Source of the DNA: CAWJPY01 sp963844865
GTDB taxonomy: Bacteria; Acidobacteriota; Thermoanaerobaculia; Thermoanaerobaculales; Sulfomarinibacteraceae
Length of the DNA: 64,000 bases
NCBI GenBank assembly: GCA_963844865.1
Contig: CAWJPY010000005.1
Span: 310,001 to 374,000 of the forward strand
Direction: 5' to 3'
Position 1 is the first letter of the stretch. Every line of letters begins with the position of its first letter. The notes below the pieces were generated by a model. That model saw only the letters and a list, made by a program, of their open reading frames with translations. It searched no databases and was not told where the DNA came from. Below, one piece after another: positions 16,824 to 26,751 of the stretch. Both the position numbers and the translations under genes were made by a program.

Positions 16824-17468
16824 CTACCGCGGCTCCGCGACGCACTCCACCCCCGGCGGTGGCTGGGGCAACCAGGCACCGGCGGGAGGTCCATCGACAG
16901 CGGTCCAGTCTGTGAATCGGAGACGGTTGGTGGCTCCCTGGGGGTCGACCACCACCACCTCCGTCGGCAGACCGGCCGGGCCCACCACCACCTCCACCCT
17001 GGCGACGCCCCCCGGCTGCCGCGGGACCAGGGTGACTCCGTCGCTTCCGAGGGCCAGGATCGAGAAGCGATCCAACGCCCTCTGCGGATCGAGCACGGCC
17101 GCCAGGGGGATCCGCGACCACTCCTCCTCGCTGAGAAGGTGGTCATCGCACGTCCTTGCCTCCAGATCCACCAGCCGCACCGTGCGTCCGTCCATTCCCA
17201 TGCGCTGATTCACGGGCGTTCCGGACGAGAAGAGCGCGTGATCCGGCCATCCCACCCACGCCGTTCCCTCCACCTCTTCGCCCTCGGTCATGCCCGCGGG
17301 CAGATAGGTCTGGCGGTAGGGGGCGCGCCAGGCGGGGGAGCCGCGGAGCGCGCGCCCCAGCGCCTCCAGGCGGGCGATGGGACCGCCCTCCCCGGCGGCC
17401 GCGGTGGACGCTCCGACGGCCGCCACCACCAGGACGATGCCCAAGCGGACGAGGCCACCCCGCCGCAT
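16824..17468 (-). CDS. LolA-like outer-membrane lipoprotein carrier-like protein
   Basis: 214-residue exported protein. The N-terminus is a Sec signal peptide (MRRGGLVRLGIVLVVAAVGA, cleavage likely after TAAA near residue 26). The rest resembles the LolA/LolB half-barrel: an early YRQTYLPAGM, the strand pair VEGTAWVGWPDHALF, MDGRTVRLVDLEART, and later TEVVVVDPQGATNRLRFTDW. LolA carries lipoproteins across the periplasm; this divergent copy could be a LolA-fold sensor instead. I chose ATG 17468 because it begins the signal peptide directly; the longer frame adds an unlikely leader. It precedes polyprenyl synthase by 20 bases. Confidence 0.7.
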   Translation of the reverse strand: MRRGGLVRLGIVLVVAAVGASTAAAGEGGPIARLEALGRALRGSPAWRAPYRQTYLPAGMTEGEEVEGTAWVGWPDHALFSSGTPVNQRMGMDGRTVRLVDLEARTCDDHLLSEEEWSRIPLAAVLDPQRALDRFSILALGSDGVTLVPRQPGGVARVEVVVGPAGLPTEVVVVDPQGATNRLRFTDWTAVDGPPAGAWLPQPPPGVECVAEPR

Positions 17469-17514
17469 CGGGGCCGTCAAGGCACCCGATGCGGCCGTGG
17501 GGCCGGCCCCCTGC

Positions 17515-17919
17515 TCAGCCCTCGATGGAGAGGGTGCGCAGTGCGCGGGCAACCACGAAGATCCGCTCATTGTTGCTGTCGAGGGCGGCCGGGTACAGGA
17601 AGAAACCGTTGTCGTCCACGCGATAGCTCGCCATGCGGCCGTGGATCACCTCGCCATCGTTGAACTCGACCCGGGAGGGCGCGCCCCCCGCCGGAGGGAC
17701 CGTCGGTTGCCCGGTCTGGATCTCGTACTCCCGGCGCAGGGGGTCCTTGAGGAAGAACACCGCCTTGAGCGCGTCGACGTCCACCTTGATCGTCTCGCCG
17801 TCCGCGGTCTCGGCGACGATCACCCGGTCGGAAGGCTCGAACTCCTCCAGGAGCGTGCAGCGCAGCGCGTGCCCATCGCGGTACCGCAGCACGACAATGC
17901 TGCGCTCGTTGTCCTCCAT
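17515..17919 (-). CDS. Small conserved protein with two similar beta domains (DUF6982-like)
   Basis: 134-residue cytosolic protein of unknown function. The N-terminal half (VVLRYRDGHALRCTLLEEF then VDALKAVFFLKD) matches a pattern I associate with DUF6982 proteins, where a short beta domain ends in a LKAVFFLKD-like strand. The second half (VEFNDGEVIHGRMASYRVDD then GFFLYPAALDSNNERIFV) looks like a related beta unit. The name is from memory and tentative. ATG 17919 follows a GGAGGGACGAC ribosome binding site. It is the first gene of a leftward group with the LolA-like and polyprenyl synthase genes. Confidence 0.65.
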   Translation of the reverse strand: MEDNERSIVVLRYRDGHALRCTLLEEFEPSDRVIVAETADGETIKVDVDALKAVFFLKDPLRREYEIQTGQPTVPPAGGAPSRVEFNDGEVIHGRMASYRVDDNGFFLYPAALDSNNERIFVVARALRTLSIEG

Positions 17920-17992
17920 GTCGTCCCTCCGCGACCCGGCGCCCGCCAATGCTAGCAGAGATCCGCCGTGAGCAACCTCGACCGGCGCCCCG

Positions 17993-19534
17993 TCAGTGCC
18001 TGAAATGCCGGCGACCGGTCATGACCATGGCCATGCCGAGGCGGTTGCACGCCTCGACCACCTCACCGTCCCGGATCGAACCTCCCGGCTGGATCACCGC
18101 GCGCACGCCCGCCGCGTGCAGGGCCTCCACGCCGTCCGGGAACGGGAAGAACGCATCGGACGCTGCAACGCACCCGCTGAGGTCGTGACCGATCTCGCGG
18201 GCCTTGGCCACCGCGAACTTGGCCGCATCCACCCGGCTCATCTGGCCGGCGCCGATGCCGAGGATGCGATCGGCGCGGCCGAGCACGATGGCGTTCGAGC
18301 CGACGTGCTTGACCACCCGCCACGCCAGCTCGAGGGCCGCCGTCTGGTCCGGGTCCGGCGCCTCCTTCGTGGCCACGGTGCGCTCCTCGCCCTCCCATCC
18401 GCAGTCCGCGCTCTGCAGCACATAGCCGCCGTCGATGGTGCGGATCACCAGCTCCCCGAGATCGGCGGGGCCGGCCTCGAGGACGCGCAGGTTCTTCTTG
18501 CGGGCGAACACCTCGGCCGCCGGGGCCTCGATCTCGGGAGCGATCACCACCTCGGCGAACTGCTGAACCACCGCCTCCGCGAAGGCAGCACCCACGGCCC
18601 GATTCGCCGCGATCACCCCGCCGAAGGCCGACACGGGATCCGTGGCGCGCGCGGCCAGGAAGGTCCGTGCCATGTCGTCGCCGACGGCCACCCCACACGG
18701 GTTGGCGTGCTTGATCACCGCCACCCCGGGCCCGGGCAGGTCCCACACCAGGCGCCACGCCCCCGTCGCATCCCCCAGGTTGTTGTAGGACAGCTCCTTG
18801 CCCTGGAGCTGGCGGGCCGCCGCGAGCCCCCTGGGCGGATGGCAACGGGCCAGGAACCCGAGCTGGTGCGGGTTCTCTCCGTACCGCAACGGCACCTCGT
18901 CGCTGTCCAGGAGGGCCGCCGCCACGGAGGCGGTCGGGGTCGGCACGTCCGCGCCTGACAGCACGGAGGGCAGCCTGGCGGCGATGGCCGCGTCGTAGGC
19001 AGCGGTGTGACGATACGCCTTGAGCGCGAGCCGCCGCCGGGTTTCCAGGCCCACCTCGCCCGCCGCCAGCTCGGCCAGGAGCGGCGCGTAGTCGGCCGGA
19101 TCCACCACCACCGTCACCCGTTCGTGGTTCTTGGCGGCGGCGCGCAGCAGGCTCGGCCCCCCGATGTCGATCTGCTCCACGGCCTCGGCCGCGGTGACGC
19201 CCTCCCGGGCCGCGGTCTCGCGGAAGGGATAGAGGTTCACCACCACCAGGTCGATGGGCGGGATCTCCAGCTTCCGGAGCTGCTCGGCGTGCTCCACGGA
19301 GGTCGTCGCCAGGATGCCCGCGAAGACCTTCGGATGAAGGGTCTTGACGCGGCCGTCCAGGATCTCGGGGAAGCCGGTGTGGGCCCCCACCTCGGTCACG
19401 TCGGTGCCGGCGTCGCGCAGCGCCCTGGCCGTACCCCCCGTGGACAGGATCGTCCACCCCAGCCGGGTCAGCGCCCGCCCCAGCTCGTCGAGACCGCTCT
19501 TGTCCGAAACCGAGATCAGGGCGATCGGTGACAT
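17993..19534 (-). CDS. purH: Bifunctional AICAR transformylase / IMP cyclohydrolase
   Basis: 513-residue PurH, which catalyses the last two steps of de novo purine synthesis (AICAR to FAICAR to IMP). The N-terminal cyclohydrolase (MGS-like fold) has LISVSDKSGLDELGRAL and GRVKTLHPKVFAGIL (about residues 61-75). The C-terminal transformylase has LRYGENPHQLGFL, GKELSYNNLGD and the catalytic KHANPCGVAVG. Length is normal and no break is seen. ATG 19534 follows an AGGAGG ribosome binding site six bases upstream. The downstream small-protein gene starts 73 bases past its stop. Confidence 0.97.
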   Translation of the reverse strand: MSPIALISVSDKSGLDELGRALTRLGWTILSTGGTARALRDAGTDVTEVGAHTGFPEILDGRVKTLHPKVFAGILATTSVEHAEQLRKLEIPPIDLVVVNLYPFRETAAREGVTAAEAVEQIDIGGPSLLRAAAKNHERVTVVVDPADYAPLLAELAAGEVGLETRRRLALKAYRHTAAYDAAIAARLPSVLSGADVPTPTASVAAALLDSDEVPLRYGENPHQLGFLARCHPPRGLAAARQLQGKELSYNNLGDATGAWRLVWDLPGPGVAVIKHANPCGVAVGDDMARTFLAARATDPVSAFGGVIAANRAVGAAFAEAVVQQFAEVVIAPEIEAPAAEVFARKKNLRVLEAGPADLGELVIRTIDGGYVLQSADCGWEGEERTVATKEAPDPDQTAALELAWRVVKHVGSNAIVLGRADRILGIGAGQMSRVDAAKFAVAKAREIGHDLSGCVAASDAFFPFPDGVEALHAAGVRAVIQPGGSIRDGEVVEACNRLGMAMVMTGRRHFRH

Positions 19535-19870
19535 CGGTGTCCTCCTAGCGGGGGGCATAGTAGCAGCGCGGTCACGCGCGCGCGAGAAGCTGGCGGCAGC
19601 GAGCGGCGGCAGAGGGGGTGCCAGGCACGCTTTCGAATCAAACCATCCACGTCCTGTCGAAGCAAGACGGCGTGCCAGGCACCCTGTCTGGTACTCCCGA
19701 AGCGCTACGCCTCGGCCCCTCCCTCGGGCGTGCCACTGGTGACCCGGCTTCGCTTGCAGCTTCGCCGTGGTCAGCGGTGGCAACCTCGGGGAACGCGCCA
19801 TCTCTCGCGTCGCCGAGGTTCCCTCCCCCGCAGGACGCCGACCCGTGGTATCCGCTAGGATGGTCACGAG
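19535..19870. repeat. Gene-free spacer with palindrome family copy B
   Basis: Divergent spacer between purH and the peptide-binding lipoprotein gene. Bases 19616-19704 are a rightward copy of the dispersed palindrome family: GGTGCCAGGCACGCTTTCG, a GTCGAAGCAAGACGG stretch, then GTGCCAGGCACCC and GGTACTCCCGAAGC. Bases 19727-19798 repeat 4837-4925 (GTGCCACTGGTGAC with GTCAGCGGTGGCAAC). Promoters for both flanking genes should lie here, but none is clear. Confidence 0.75.
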
Positions 19871-21496
19871 ATGGGGAGTGCACGAAGGCTCGTCTTCGCA
19901 TGCCTGGCGGCGACTCTGGTCGTCGGTTGCCAGCGCGCGGCGCCACCGTCCGCGACGACCCGAGGCGCTCCGGCGCCCGGGGGAACGGTGGTGGTCGGCC
20001 TCCTCGGCGACCTCCAGAGCTGGAACCCCTACCTGGCGGAGGACGAGGACTCCTACCAGATCCTGCGGCTGGTCTATCCGTCCCTGGCCATCGAGCAGAC
20101 CGACTATCGCACCCATCCCCCGGCCTTCGCACCCGATCTCGCGACCTCGTGGGAGTGGTCCGAGGACCACCTCGCGCTCACGTTCCACCTGAACCCCAAG
20201 GCGACCTGGAGCGACGGGGTGCCGGTGACCTCCGAGGACGTGGTCTTCACCTGGCGCACCCAGACCGCCCCGGACCTGGGTTGGCCCTACGCCTCCTCGA
20301 AGGACTCCATCGACGACGTGGAGGCGGTGGACCCCGCCACGGTCCGTTTCCACTACTCCAGGGTCTATCCCTACCAGCTCATGGACGCCAACGACGGCGT
20401 CATCGTGCCGGCGCACCGTTGGAGCCAGATCCCCTACGGCCGGTGGCGCGACACCGACTGGCGGCAGCTCGCCCTGGCGGCGGGACCGTTCCGGATCGCC
20501 TCCCACGAGCCGCAGCAGCAAATCACCCTGGAGCGCAACCCCACCTACTGGCGGGCGGGACGTCCCTATCTGGACCGTCTGGTGTTCCGCATCGTCCCCT
20601 CGCGCAGCAGCCTCCTCACCCAGCTCCTGACCGGCGATGTCGACCTCCTCGAGAACGTGCCGCCGGAAGATGCGGAGCGGGTCCGGGATGCATCCGATCT
20701 CCACCTCATCGTGTTCCCCGATCGCGGCTACAGCCAGATCCGCTGGAACCTGCGGCGACCTCCCCTGGACGACGTCCGGGTCCGTCGCGCCCTGTCGGAG
20801 GCCATCGATCGCCGGCTCATCGTGGACGTGGTCTACGACGGCTTCGCCCGCCCCTCCCTGGGCCCGGTCCTGTCCGACATGTGGGCGTTCGACACGCGCC
20901 TCGAGCCCGTGCCCCACGACCCTGCGGACGCCCGCCGGCTCCTCGCCGAGGCCGGCTGGCGGGACAGCGACGGCGACGGCGTCCTGGATCGGGACGGCCA
21001 GCCCCTGTCCCTGGAGCTCCTCACCAACGCCGAGTCGGAGCTGCGCCAGGACACCTGCCTCCTGGTCCAGGAGGACCTGGCCGGTGTCGGCATCCAGGCA
21101 GAGCCCCGCTTCGTGGAGTGGGGCACCCTCCTGGCCCGAGAACGCAAGGGCGATTTCGACGGGATCATCAGCCGCTGGATCGAGCCCACCATGGTGGATC
21201 TCTGGGAGGTGTGGCACAGCGCGGCCCCGGGAGAGCCCACCCTCAACAGCACCGGCTACGCCAACCCCGAGGTGGACCAACTGTTGGGGCAGATCGACGA
21301 GGCCACCACCTTCTCCGCCCAGAAGCCGCTGTTGGACCGCGTGCAGCAGTTGATCGTGGCCGATCAGCCGTACACCTTCCTGGTGGAGACCATGGCCCTC
21401 GTGGGGCTCAACGACCGGGTCCACGGAGCGGACATCAACGATGCCGGTCCGTACTTCAACGTCGACCAGTGGTACGTCAACACCGAGCCGCAGTGA
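19871..21496 (+). CDS. Peptide ABC transporter substrate-binding lipoprotein
   Basis: 541-residue extracytoplasmic solute-binding protein of family 5 (OppA/DppA). A lipoprotein signal peptide ends in the lipobox LVVGC (Cys20). Family features: LNPKATWSDGVPVTSEDVVF (about residues 109-128), VRRALSEAIDR, and the DPADARRLLAEAGW helix. Ligands could be peptides, nickel or sugars; specificity cannot be read. Two permease genes follow in the same direction, 73 bases downstream, but no ATPase genes lie in the window. ATG 19871 has no strong ribosome binding site. Confidence 0.93.
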   Translation: MGSARRLVFACLAATLVVGCQRAAPPSATTRGAPAPGGTVVVGLLGDLQSWNPYLAEDEDSYQILRLVYPSLAIEQTDYRTHPPAFAPDLATSWEWSEDHLALTFHLNPKATWSDGVPVTSEDVVFTWRTQTAPDLGWPYASSKDSIDDVEAVDPATVRFHYSRVYPYQLMDANDGVIVPAHRWSQIPYGRWRDTDWRQLALAAGPFRIASHEPQQQITLERNPTYWRAGRPYLDRLVFRIVPSRSSLLTQLLTGDVDLLENVPPEDAERVRDASDLHLIVFPDRGYSQIRWNLRRPPLDDVRVRRALSEAIDRRLIVDVVYDGFARPSLGPVLSDMWAFDTRLEPVPHDPADARRLLAEAGWRDSDGDGVLDRDGQPLSLELLTNAESELRQDTCLLVQEDLAGVGIQAEPRFVEWGTLLARERKGDFDGIISRWIEPTMVDLWEVWHSAAPGEPTLNSTGYANPEVDQLLGQIDEATTFSAQKPLLDRVQQLIVADQPYTFLVETMALVGLNDRVHGADINDAGPYFNVDQWYVNTEPQ

Positions 21497-21569
21497 GTCC
21501 CACGGTCGCGGCGCCCCCTCCACCCGGGGGGCCCCGGCCGGAGAGGGCTCCCTGCGGGCAGGGCCGACG

Positions 21570-22541
21570 GTGGTGAGACGCGTCCTCGTCCGTCGCCTCG
21601 CGACCCTCCTCCCCCTCGCCTGGCTGGTGGTGACCCTCACGTTCGTGGTCGTGCACGCCGCTCCCGGCTCCTACGCGGACACCATCGACAACCCCCGGCT
21701 CACTCCCCAGGGACGAGCCCTCCTGATGCAGCGCTACGGCCTCGACCAGCCCCCCCTCACCCAGTACCTGCGCTGGCTGGGGGCGGTGGTCACCGGGGAC
21801 CTCGGCACCTCGTTCTTGTTCCAGGAGCCCGTGTCCGAGGTCATCGGCCGCGCCCTGCCGCCCACCGCGCTGCTCGCCGGCACCGCCCTCTTTCTCGACC
21901 TCGTCTTGGGGCTGGTCCTCGCCCTGGCCGCCGTCCGCCGCCCCTACGGAATCGTCGACCGTCTCACCACCGTCCTGGCCCTGGGGCTGTACGGCCTCCC
22001 CACCTTCTGGCTGGCCGGGATCGCCATCCTGGTGTTCGCCGTGTGGCTGGGCTGGCTGCCGCCGTCCCACATGCACGGCATCGACGCCGACCGTCTGGGC
22101 GCGGCGGCACGGCTCGCGGACCTCGTCCGCCACCTCCTGCTGCCGGCCCTGACCCTGGGAGTGGTGGGTGCCGCCGCCACCGCCCGCTACCTGCGGGCAA
22201 CCCTGCTCGACGTCCAAAGCTCCCGCTGGTTGCTCGCCGCCCGTGCCCGGGGACTGTCCGAAAGACGGCTGCTGTGGGTGCACACCCTCCGCCCGGCGCT
22301 GCTGCCGGTGATCACGCTCCTCGGTCTCTCCCTGCCCCTGCTGGTGTCCGGGTCGGTGGTCGTGGAGACGGTGTTCTCCTGGCCGGGTACGGGCCGGCTC
22401 CTGTGGTGGGCGGCCCAGGCCCGCGACGTGCCCCTCATCCTCGGCATCACCCTGGTGGGGGCAGTGGCGGTCATTGTCGGCAACCTCGCGGCGGACCTCC
22501 TCTACGCCGCCGCTGATCCACGAGCCCGGGGCGACGCGTGA
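21570..22541 (+). CDS. Peptide ABC transporter permease (OppB/DppB type)
   Basis: 323-residue inner-membrane permease. It starts with an N-terminal membrane helix (LATLLPLAWLVVTLTFVVVH), has RYGLDQPPLTQYLRWLGAVV and GDLGTSF typical of the OppB branch, about five further membrane helices, and the EAA-type ATPase-contact loop (YLRATLLDVQSSRWLLAARA then RGLSERR). The start is one of two consecutive GTG codons (21570, 21573); ribosome binding is weak. Its stop overlaps the start of the next permease gene by four bases. Confidence 0.92.
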   Translation: MVRRVLVRRLATLLPLAWLVVTLTFVVVHAAPGSYADTIDNPRLTPQGRALLMQRYGLDQPPLTQYLRWLGAVVTGDLGTSFLFQEPVSEVIGRALPPTALLAGTALFLDLVLGLVLALAAVRRPYGIVDRLTTVLALGLYGLPTFWLAGIAILVFAVWLGWLPPSHMHGIDADRLGAAARLADLVRHLLLPALTLGVVGAAATARYLRATLLDVQSSRWLLAARARGLSERRLLWVHTLRPALLPVITLLGLSLPLLVSGSVVVETVFSWPGTGRLLWWAAQARDVPLILGITLVGAVAVIVGNLAADLLYAAADPRARGDA

Positions 22542-23482
22542 GGGCGCCCTCGCGCCTCCGCGTCGGCCTGGCCGCGACGGCGGCCCTGGCCGTCGCCTGC
22601 CTCGTCCTGCCCGAGATCCTGCCCGCACCTCCCGCCAACGACCCCGTCCTCAGCGCCCTCCTGCCCCCTCTGACCCGGGTCGTCTCCCTCACGCTCGTGG
22701 ACGGGTCCTCCGTGACCGCGCCGGAGGTGACGAGCTCCGACGGGGCCGTCGTGGCCACCGGGCACGGCCGCAGTCGGACGATCCCCCGCGGCGAGGTGGC
22801 GGCCCAGCACCACTTCCGCTTCTGGCTGGGCAGCGACCGCTTCGGTCGCGATGTGCTGCGACAGCTGCTGCGAGGCGGCCGGATCTCCCTCGCCATCGCC
22901 GGCCTGGGCACCCTCCTCGCCCTCACCATCGGAGGCGCGGTCGGTGCGGCCGCCGCCACCCGCGGTGGGTTGGTCGACGGCGTTCTCATGCGCCTGGTGG
23001 ACGCGCTGCTGGCGTTCCCGGTGCTCTTTCTCATGATCCTGGCCGCGGCTCTATTCCGACCGGGTCCTGCCCTCCTGGTAGCGGTCCTGGGCCTCACCTC
23101 GTGGATGGGCCTGGCCCGGCTGGTCCGCGGCCAGGTGCTGTCCCTCAGGACGAGGCCGTTCGTCCTCGCCGCCACGGCCGCGGGCAGCCGTTGGCACCGG
23201 ATCGTGGCGCTGCACTACGCCCCCAACATGGTGGGGCCCATTGCCCAGGACACCGCCCTGCGCATGGGAGACCTGGTGATCGCCGAGGCCACCCTGTCCT
23301 TCCTCGGCCTCGGCGTCCCGCCGTCCATCCCCACCTGGGGGGCCATGGTGGCCGAAGGCCAGCGGGTGATGCTCGACGGCTGGTGGCTGGCCGTCTTGCC
23401 CGGTCTCGCCATCGCCTGGCTGGTCATCGCCCTGGCGCTGATCGGCGACGGCCTGCAGCAGCTCGGCGAGCCCGCCGCGTGA
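22538..23482 (+). CDS. Peptide ABC transporter permease (OppC/DppC type)
   Basis: 314-residue inner-membrane permease partner. It has the OppC signature FWLGSDRFGRDVLRQLL near residue 94, about five membrane helices after it, and the EAA loop with ATAAGSRWHRIVALHYAPN. Between the first membrane helix and the GSDRFGRD motif lies an extra-looking segment of about 55 residues (LTLVDGSSVTAPEVTSSDG region) predicted outside the membrane, longer than I expect for this family. It starts with GTG overlapping the upstream stop. The TGA stop is embedded in the first unit of a 27-bp tandem array. Confidence 0.9.
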   Translation: MRAPSRLRVGLAATAALAVACLVLPEILPAPPANDPVLSALLPPLTRVVSLTLVDGSSVTAPEVTSSDGAVVATGHGRSRTIPRGEVAAQHHFRFWLGSDRFGRDVLRQLLRGGRISLAIAGLGTLLALTIGGAVGAAAATRGGLVDGVLMRLVDALLAFPVLFLMILAAALFRPGPALLVAVLGLTSWMGLARLVRGQVLSLRTRPFVLAATAAGSRWHRIVALHYAPNMVGPIAQDTALRMGDLVIAEATLSFLGLGVPPSIPTWGAMVAEGQRVMLDGWWLAVLPGLAIAWLVIALALIGDGLQQLGEPAA

Positions 23483-23662
23483 GGCCCACCCACCCGACCA
23501 CCCTCGTGAGGCCCGCCCGCCCGACCGCCCTCGTGAGGCCCACCCACCCGACCGCCCTCGTGAGGCCCACCCACCCAACCGCCCTCGTGAGGCCCACCCG
23601 CCCGACCGCCCTCGTGAGGCCCACCCGCCCTCACGCCCTCACGTCCTCACGCCCTCACGGGG
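23479..23662 (+). repeat. 27-bp tandem array starting at the permease stop codon
   Basis: Six head-to-tail units of exactly 27 bp occupy 23479-23640. Each begins GTGAGGCCC and, except the last, ends GCCCTC or ACCCTC; most differences are C/G or A/G swaps in the middle. A degraded tail (CCTCACGCCCTCACGG) follows to 23662. The permease TGA is the second to fourth base of unit 1. Related arrays lie after the lptE and rarA stops, in the same orientation relative to those genes. Confidence 0.95.
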
Positions 23663-23692
23663 CGGTGGGAGGGACGGCTATACTGAGAGCCG

Positions 23693-25054
<1,362 letters not shown>

Positions 25055-25118
25055 CGCCGCCCCGCGCCCACGTCTACCTGCTCACTTCCAGCCGGGAAGC
25101 CTGATACCCTGACGCACC

Positions 25119-26492
25119 ATGGACGTCGAGGTCGCCATCGTGGGTGCCGGTATCACGGGGTTGGCGGTCGCCGCGTGGCTGGAGCACGACCATGGGGTGC
25201 GCGACCTCCTGGTGGTGGATGCGGACAGCCGCGCCGGCGGCAAGGTGCGCACCACGATCGAGGAGGACCACACCCTGGAGTGGGGTCCCCAGGGGTTCCT
25301 GGACAACGCTCCCGACACGCTGGAGCTGGCCAGCCTGGTCGGCCTGGACGACGCCTTGGCACGGGCCGACGAGGCCGCCGCCGACCGCTATATCCTGCGC
25401 GACGGCGTCCTGCGCTCGGTGCCCACCTCGCCGCTGGCCTTCCTCAGGTCCGACGTGCTCTCCTTGACGGGCCGGCTGCGGGTTCTCGCCGAGCCCTTCG
25501 CCCCTTCTCGGCCCACGGGGGACGAGACGGTGTTCGACTTCGCCCGTCGCCGCATCGGCCGCGAGGCCGCCGAGGTCCTGGTGGACGCCATGGTCACGGG
25601 GGTGTTCGCGGGCGACTCCCGGCAGCTGTCGCTCGAGGCGACCTTCCCCCGCATGGCCGCCATGGAGGCCGAGCACGGCTCCCTCACGCGAGCCCTGCTG
25701 GCCAGGATGCGGCAAGCACGGCGCGCCGGCCACCGCCCTGGCGGGCCATCCGGTCCGGCCGGGACTCTCACCACGTTCCGGGGCGGAATGGCCCGCCTAC
25801 CGTCGGCCCTGGCGGCCCGCCTGGACACCCGCCTCCTCCTCGATCACCCGGTGGAGACCGTGGAGGCCGGCTCGGACGGCTTCGTCCTCAAGGGTCCGGC
25901 CCCCGAGGTGGTGGCGAAGCGCCTGCTCCTGGCCACCCCGGCAGGGGTCACGGCTCGTCTGCTGCGGCATGTCGCTCCCGCCGCGCACGACCCCCTGGCG
26001 GGGATCCACTGCGCCCCCATCGCCGTCGTGATGACCTCCTACACAGACCCCATGGCCTTTGGCCGGCCCGTAGACGGCTTCGGGTTCCTGGTGCCCGGTG
26101 GCGAGGACGTGGGCATCCTGGGCACCCTCTTCTGCCACGCCATCTTCCCGGGCCAGGCGCCCGAGGGGAGCCTGTTCCTCCGCACCATGCTGGGGGGAGC
26201 CCGCGACCCGGCGGCGCCGGATCTATCGGACGAGGCGCTCCTCGCGCGCAGCCGAGCCGCCCTCGCGGGGGTCCTCGGGCGGGACCCGGATCCGGACCGG
26301 CGCTGGATCGTGCGCTGGGCCGAGGGGATCACCCAGTACACGGTGGGACACCTGAACCGGGTTGAGAACGCCGAGGCGGCCGCCGCCGCCGCCGGCGTCG
26401 TCCTCGCCGGGTCGCCCTACCGCGGCGTCTCGGTCAACGACTGCATCCGCCAGGCCCGGGCCGCCGCTCGCCGCCTCGCGCCGGGCGCCTGA
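25119..26492 (+). CDS. hemG: Protoporphyrinogen oxidase (HemG/HemY type)
   Basis: 457-residue FAD-dependent oxidase that converts protoporphyrinogen IX (or coproporphyrinogen III in the Gram-positive pathway) in haem synthesis. The N-terminal FAD-binding motif is VAIVGAGITGLAVAAWL (residues 5-21), followed by AGGKVRT and EWGPQGFLDN. Mid-protein TTFRGGMARLPSAL and C-terminal GSPYRGVSVNDCIRQ are typical of this oxidase. Length is normal, no signal peptide. It starts 64 bases after the response regulator. Class assignment between protoporphyrinogen and coproporphyrinogen oxidase is not certain. Confidence 0.92.
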   Translation: MDVEVAIVGAGITGLAVAAWLEHDHGVRDLLVVDADSRAGGKVRTTIEEDHTLEWGPQGFLDNAPDTLELASLVGLDDALARADEAAADRYILRDGVLRSVPTSPLAFLRSDVLSLTGRLRVLAEPFAPSRPTGDETVFDFARRRIGREAAEVLVDAMVTGVFAGDSRQLSLEATFPRMAAMEAEHGSLTRALLARMRQARRAGHRPGGPSGPAGTLTTFRGGMARLPSALAARLDTRLLLDHPVETVEAGSDGFVLKGPAPEVVAKRLLLATPAGVTARLLRHVAPAAHDPLAGIHCAPIAVVMTSYTDPMAFGRPVDGFGFLVPGGEDVGILGTLFCHAIFPGQAPEGSLFLRTMLGGARDPAAPDLSDEALLARSRAALAGVLGRDPDPDRRWIVRWAEGITQYTVGHLNRVENAEAAAAAAGVVLAGSPYRGVSVNDCIRQARAAARRLAPGA

Positions 26493-26751
26493 CGAGGGAG
26501 CACACCCCGCGAGTCCGCGGTCACGGCGATCAGCAGCGACAAGAAGTAACGATGAGGCGCAAAGCCATCCCTCCACCCGACTCTTGAACGCCGTGTAGCG
26601 GCGGCGACTCGACCCGGTCGGGGGCCGATGCCGCCACGGAGGATGGCGCGTCCCCCGGGCGCGCCGTCTCCGACGATTTTGCGGAGGGGACGGATCAAGC
26701 TGTCGATGCCGTTCGGTCACAGACATCGTCGCAGGGACACGGACGGGTTGG
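26493..26751. repeat. Gene-free spacer with a dispersed 45-bp repeat
   Basis: Spacer between convergent hemG and the UbiA-family gene. Bases 26597-26642 (GGCGGCGACTCGACCCGGTC start) resemble 4775-4822. The rest is unremarkable and I see no gene or T-run terminator. Confidence 0.5.

Noticed and set aside
23479..23662. CRISPR array
   Set aside because: The 27-bp units are head to tail with no spacers between them, no Cas genes are nearby, and the unit itself varies. It is a tandem repeat.
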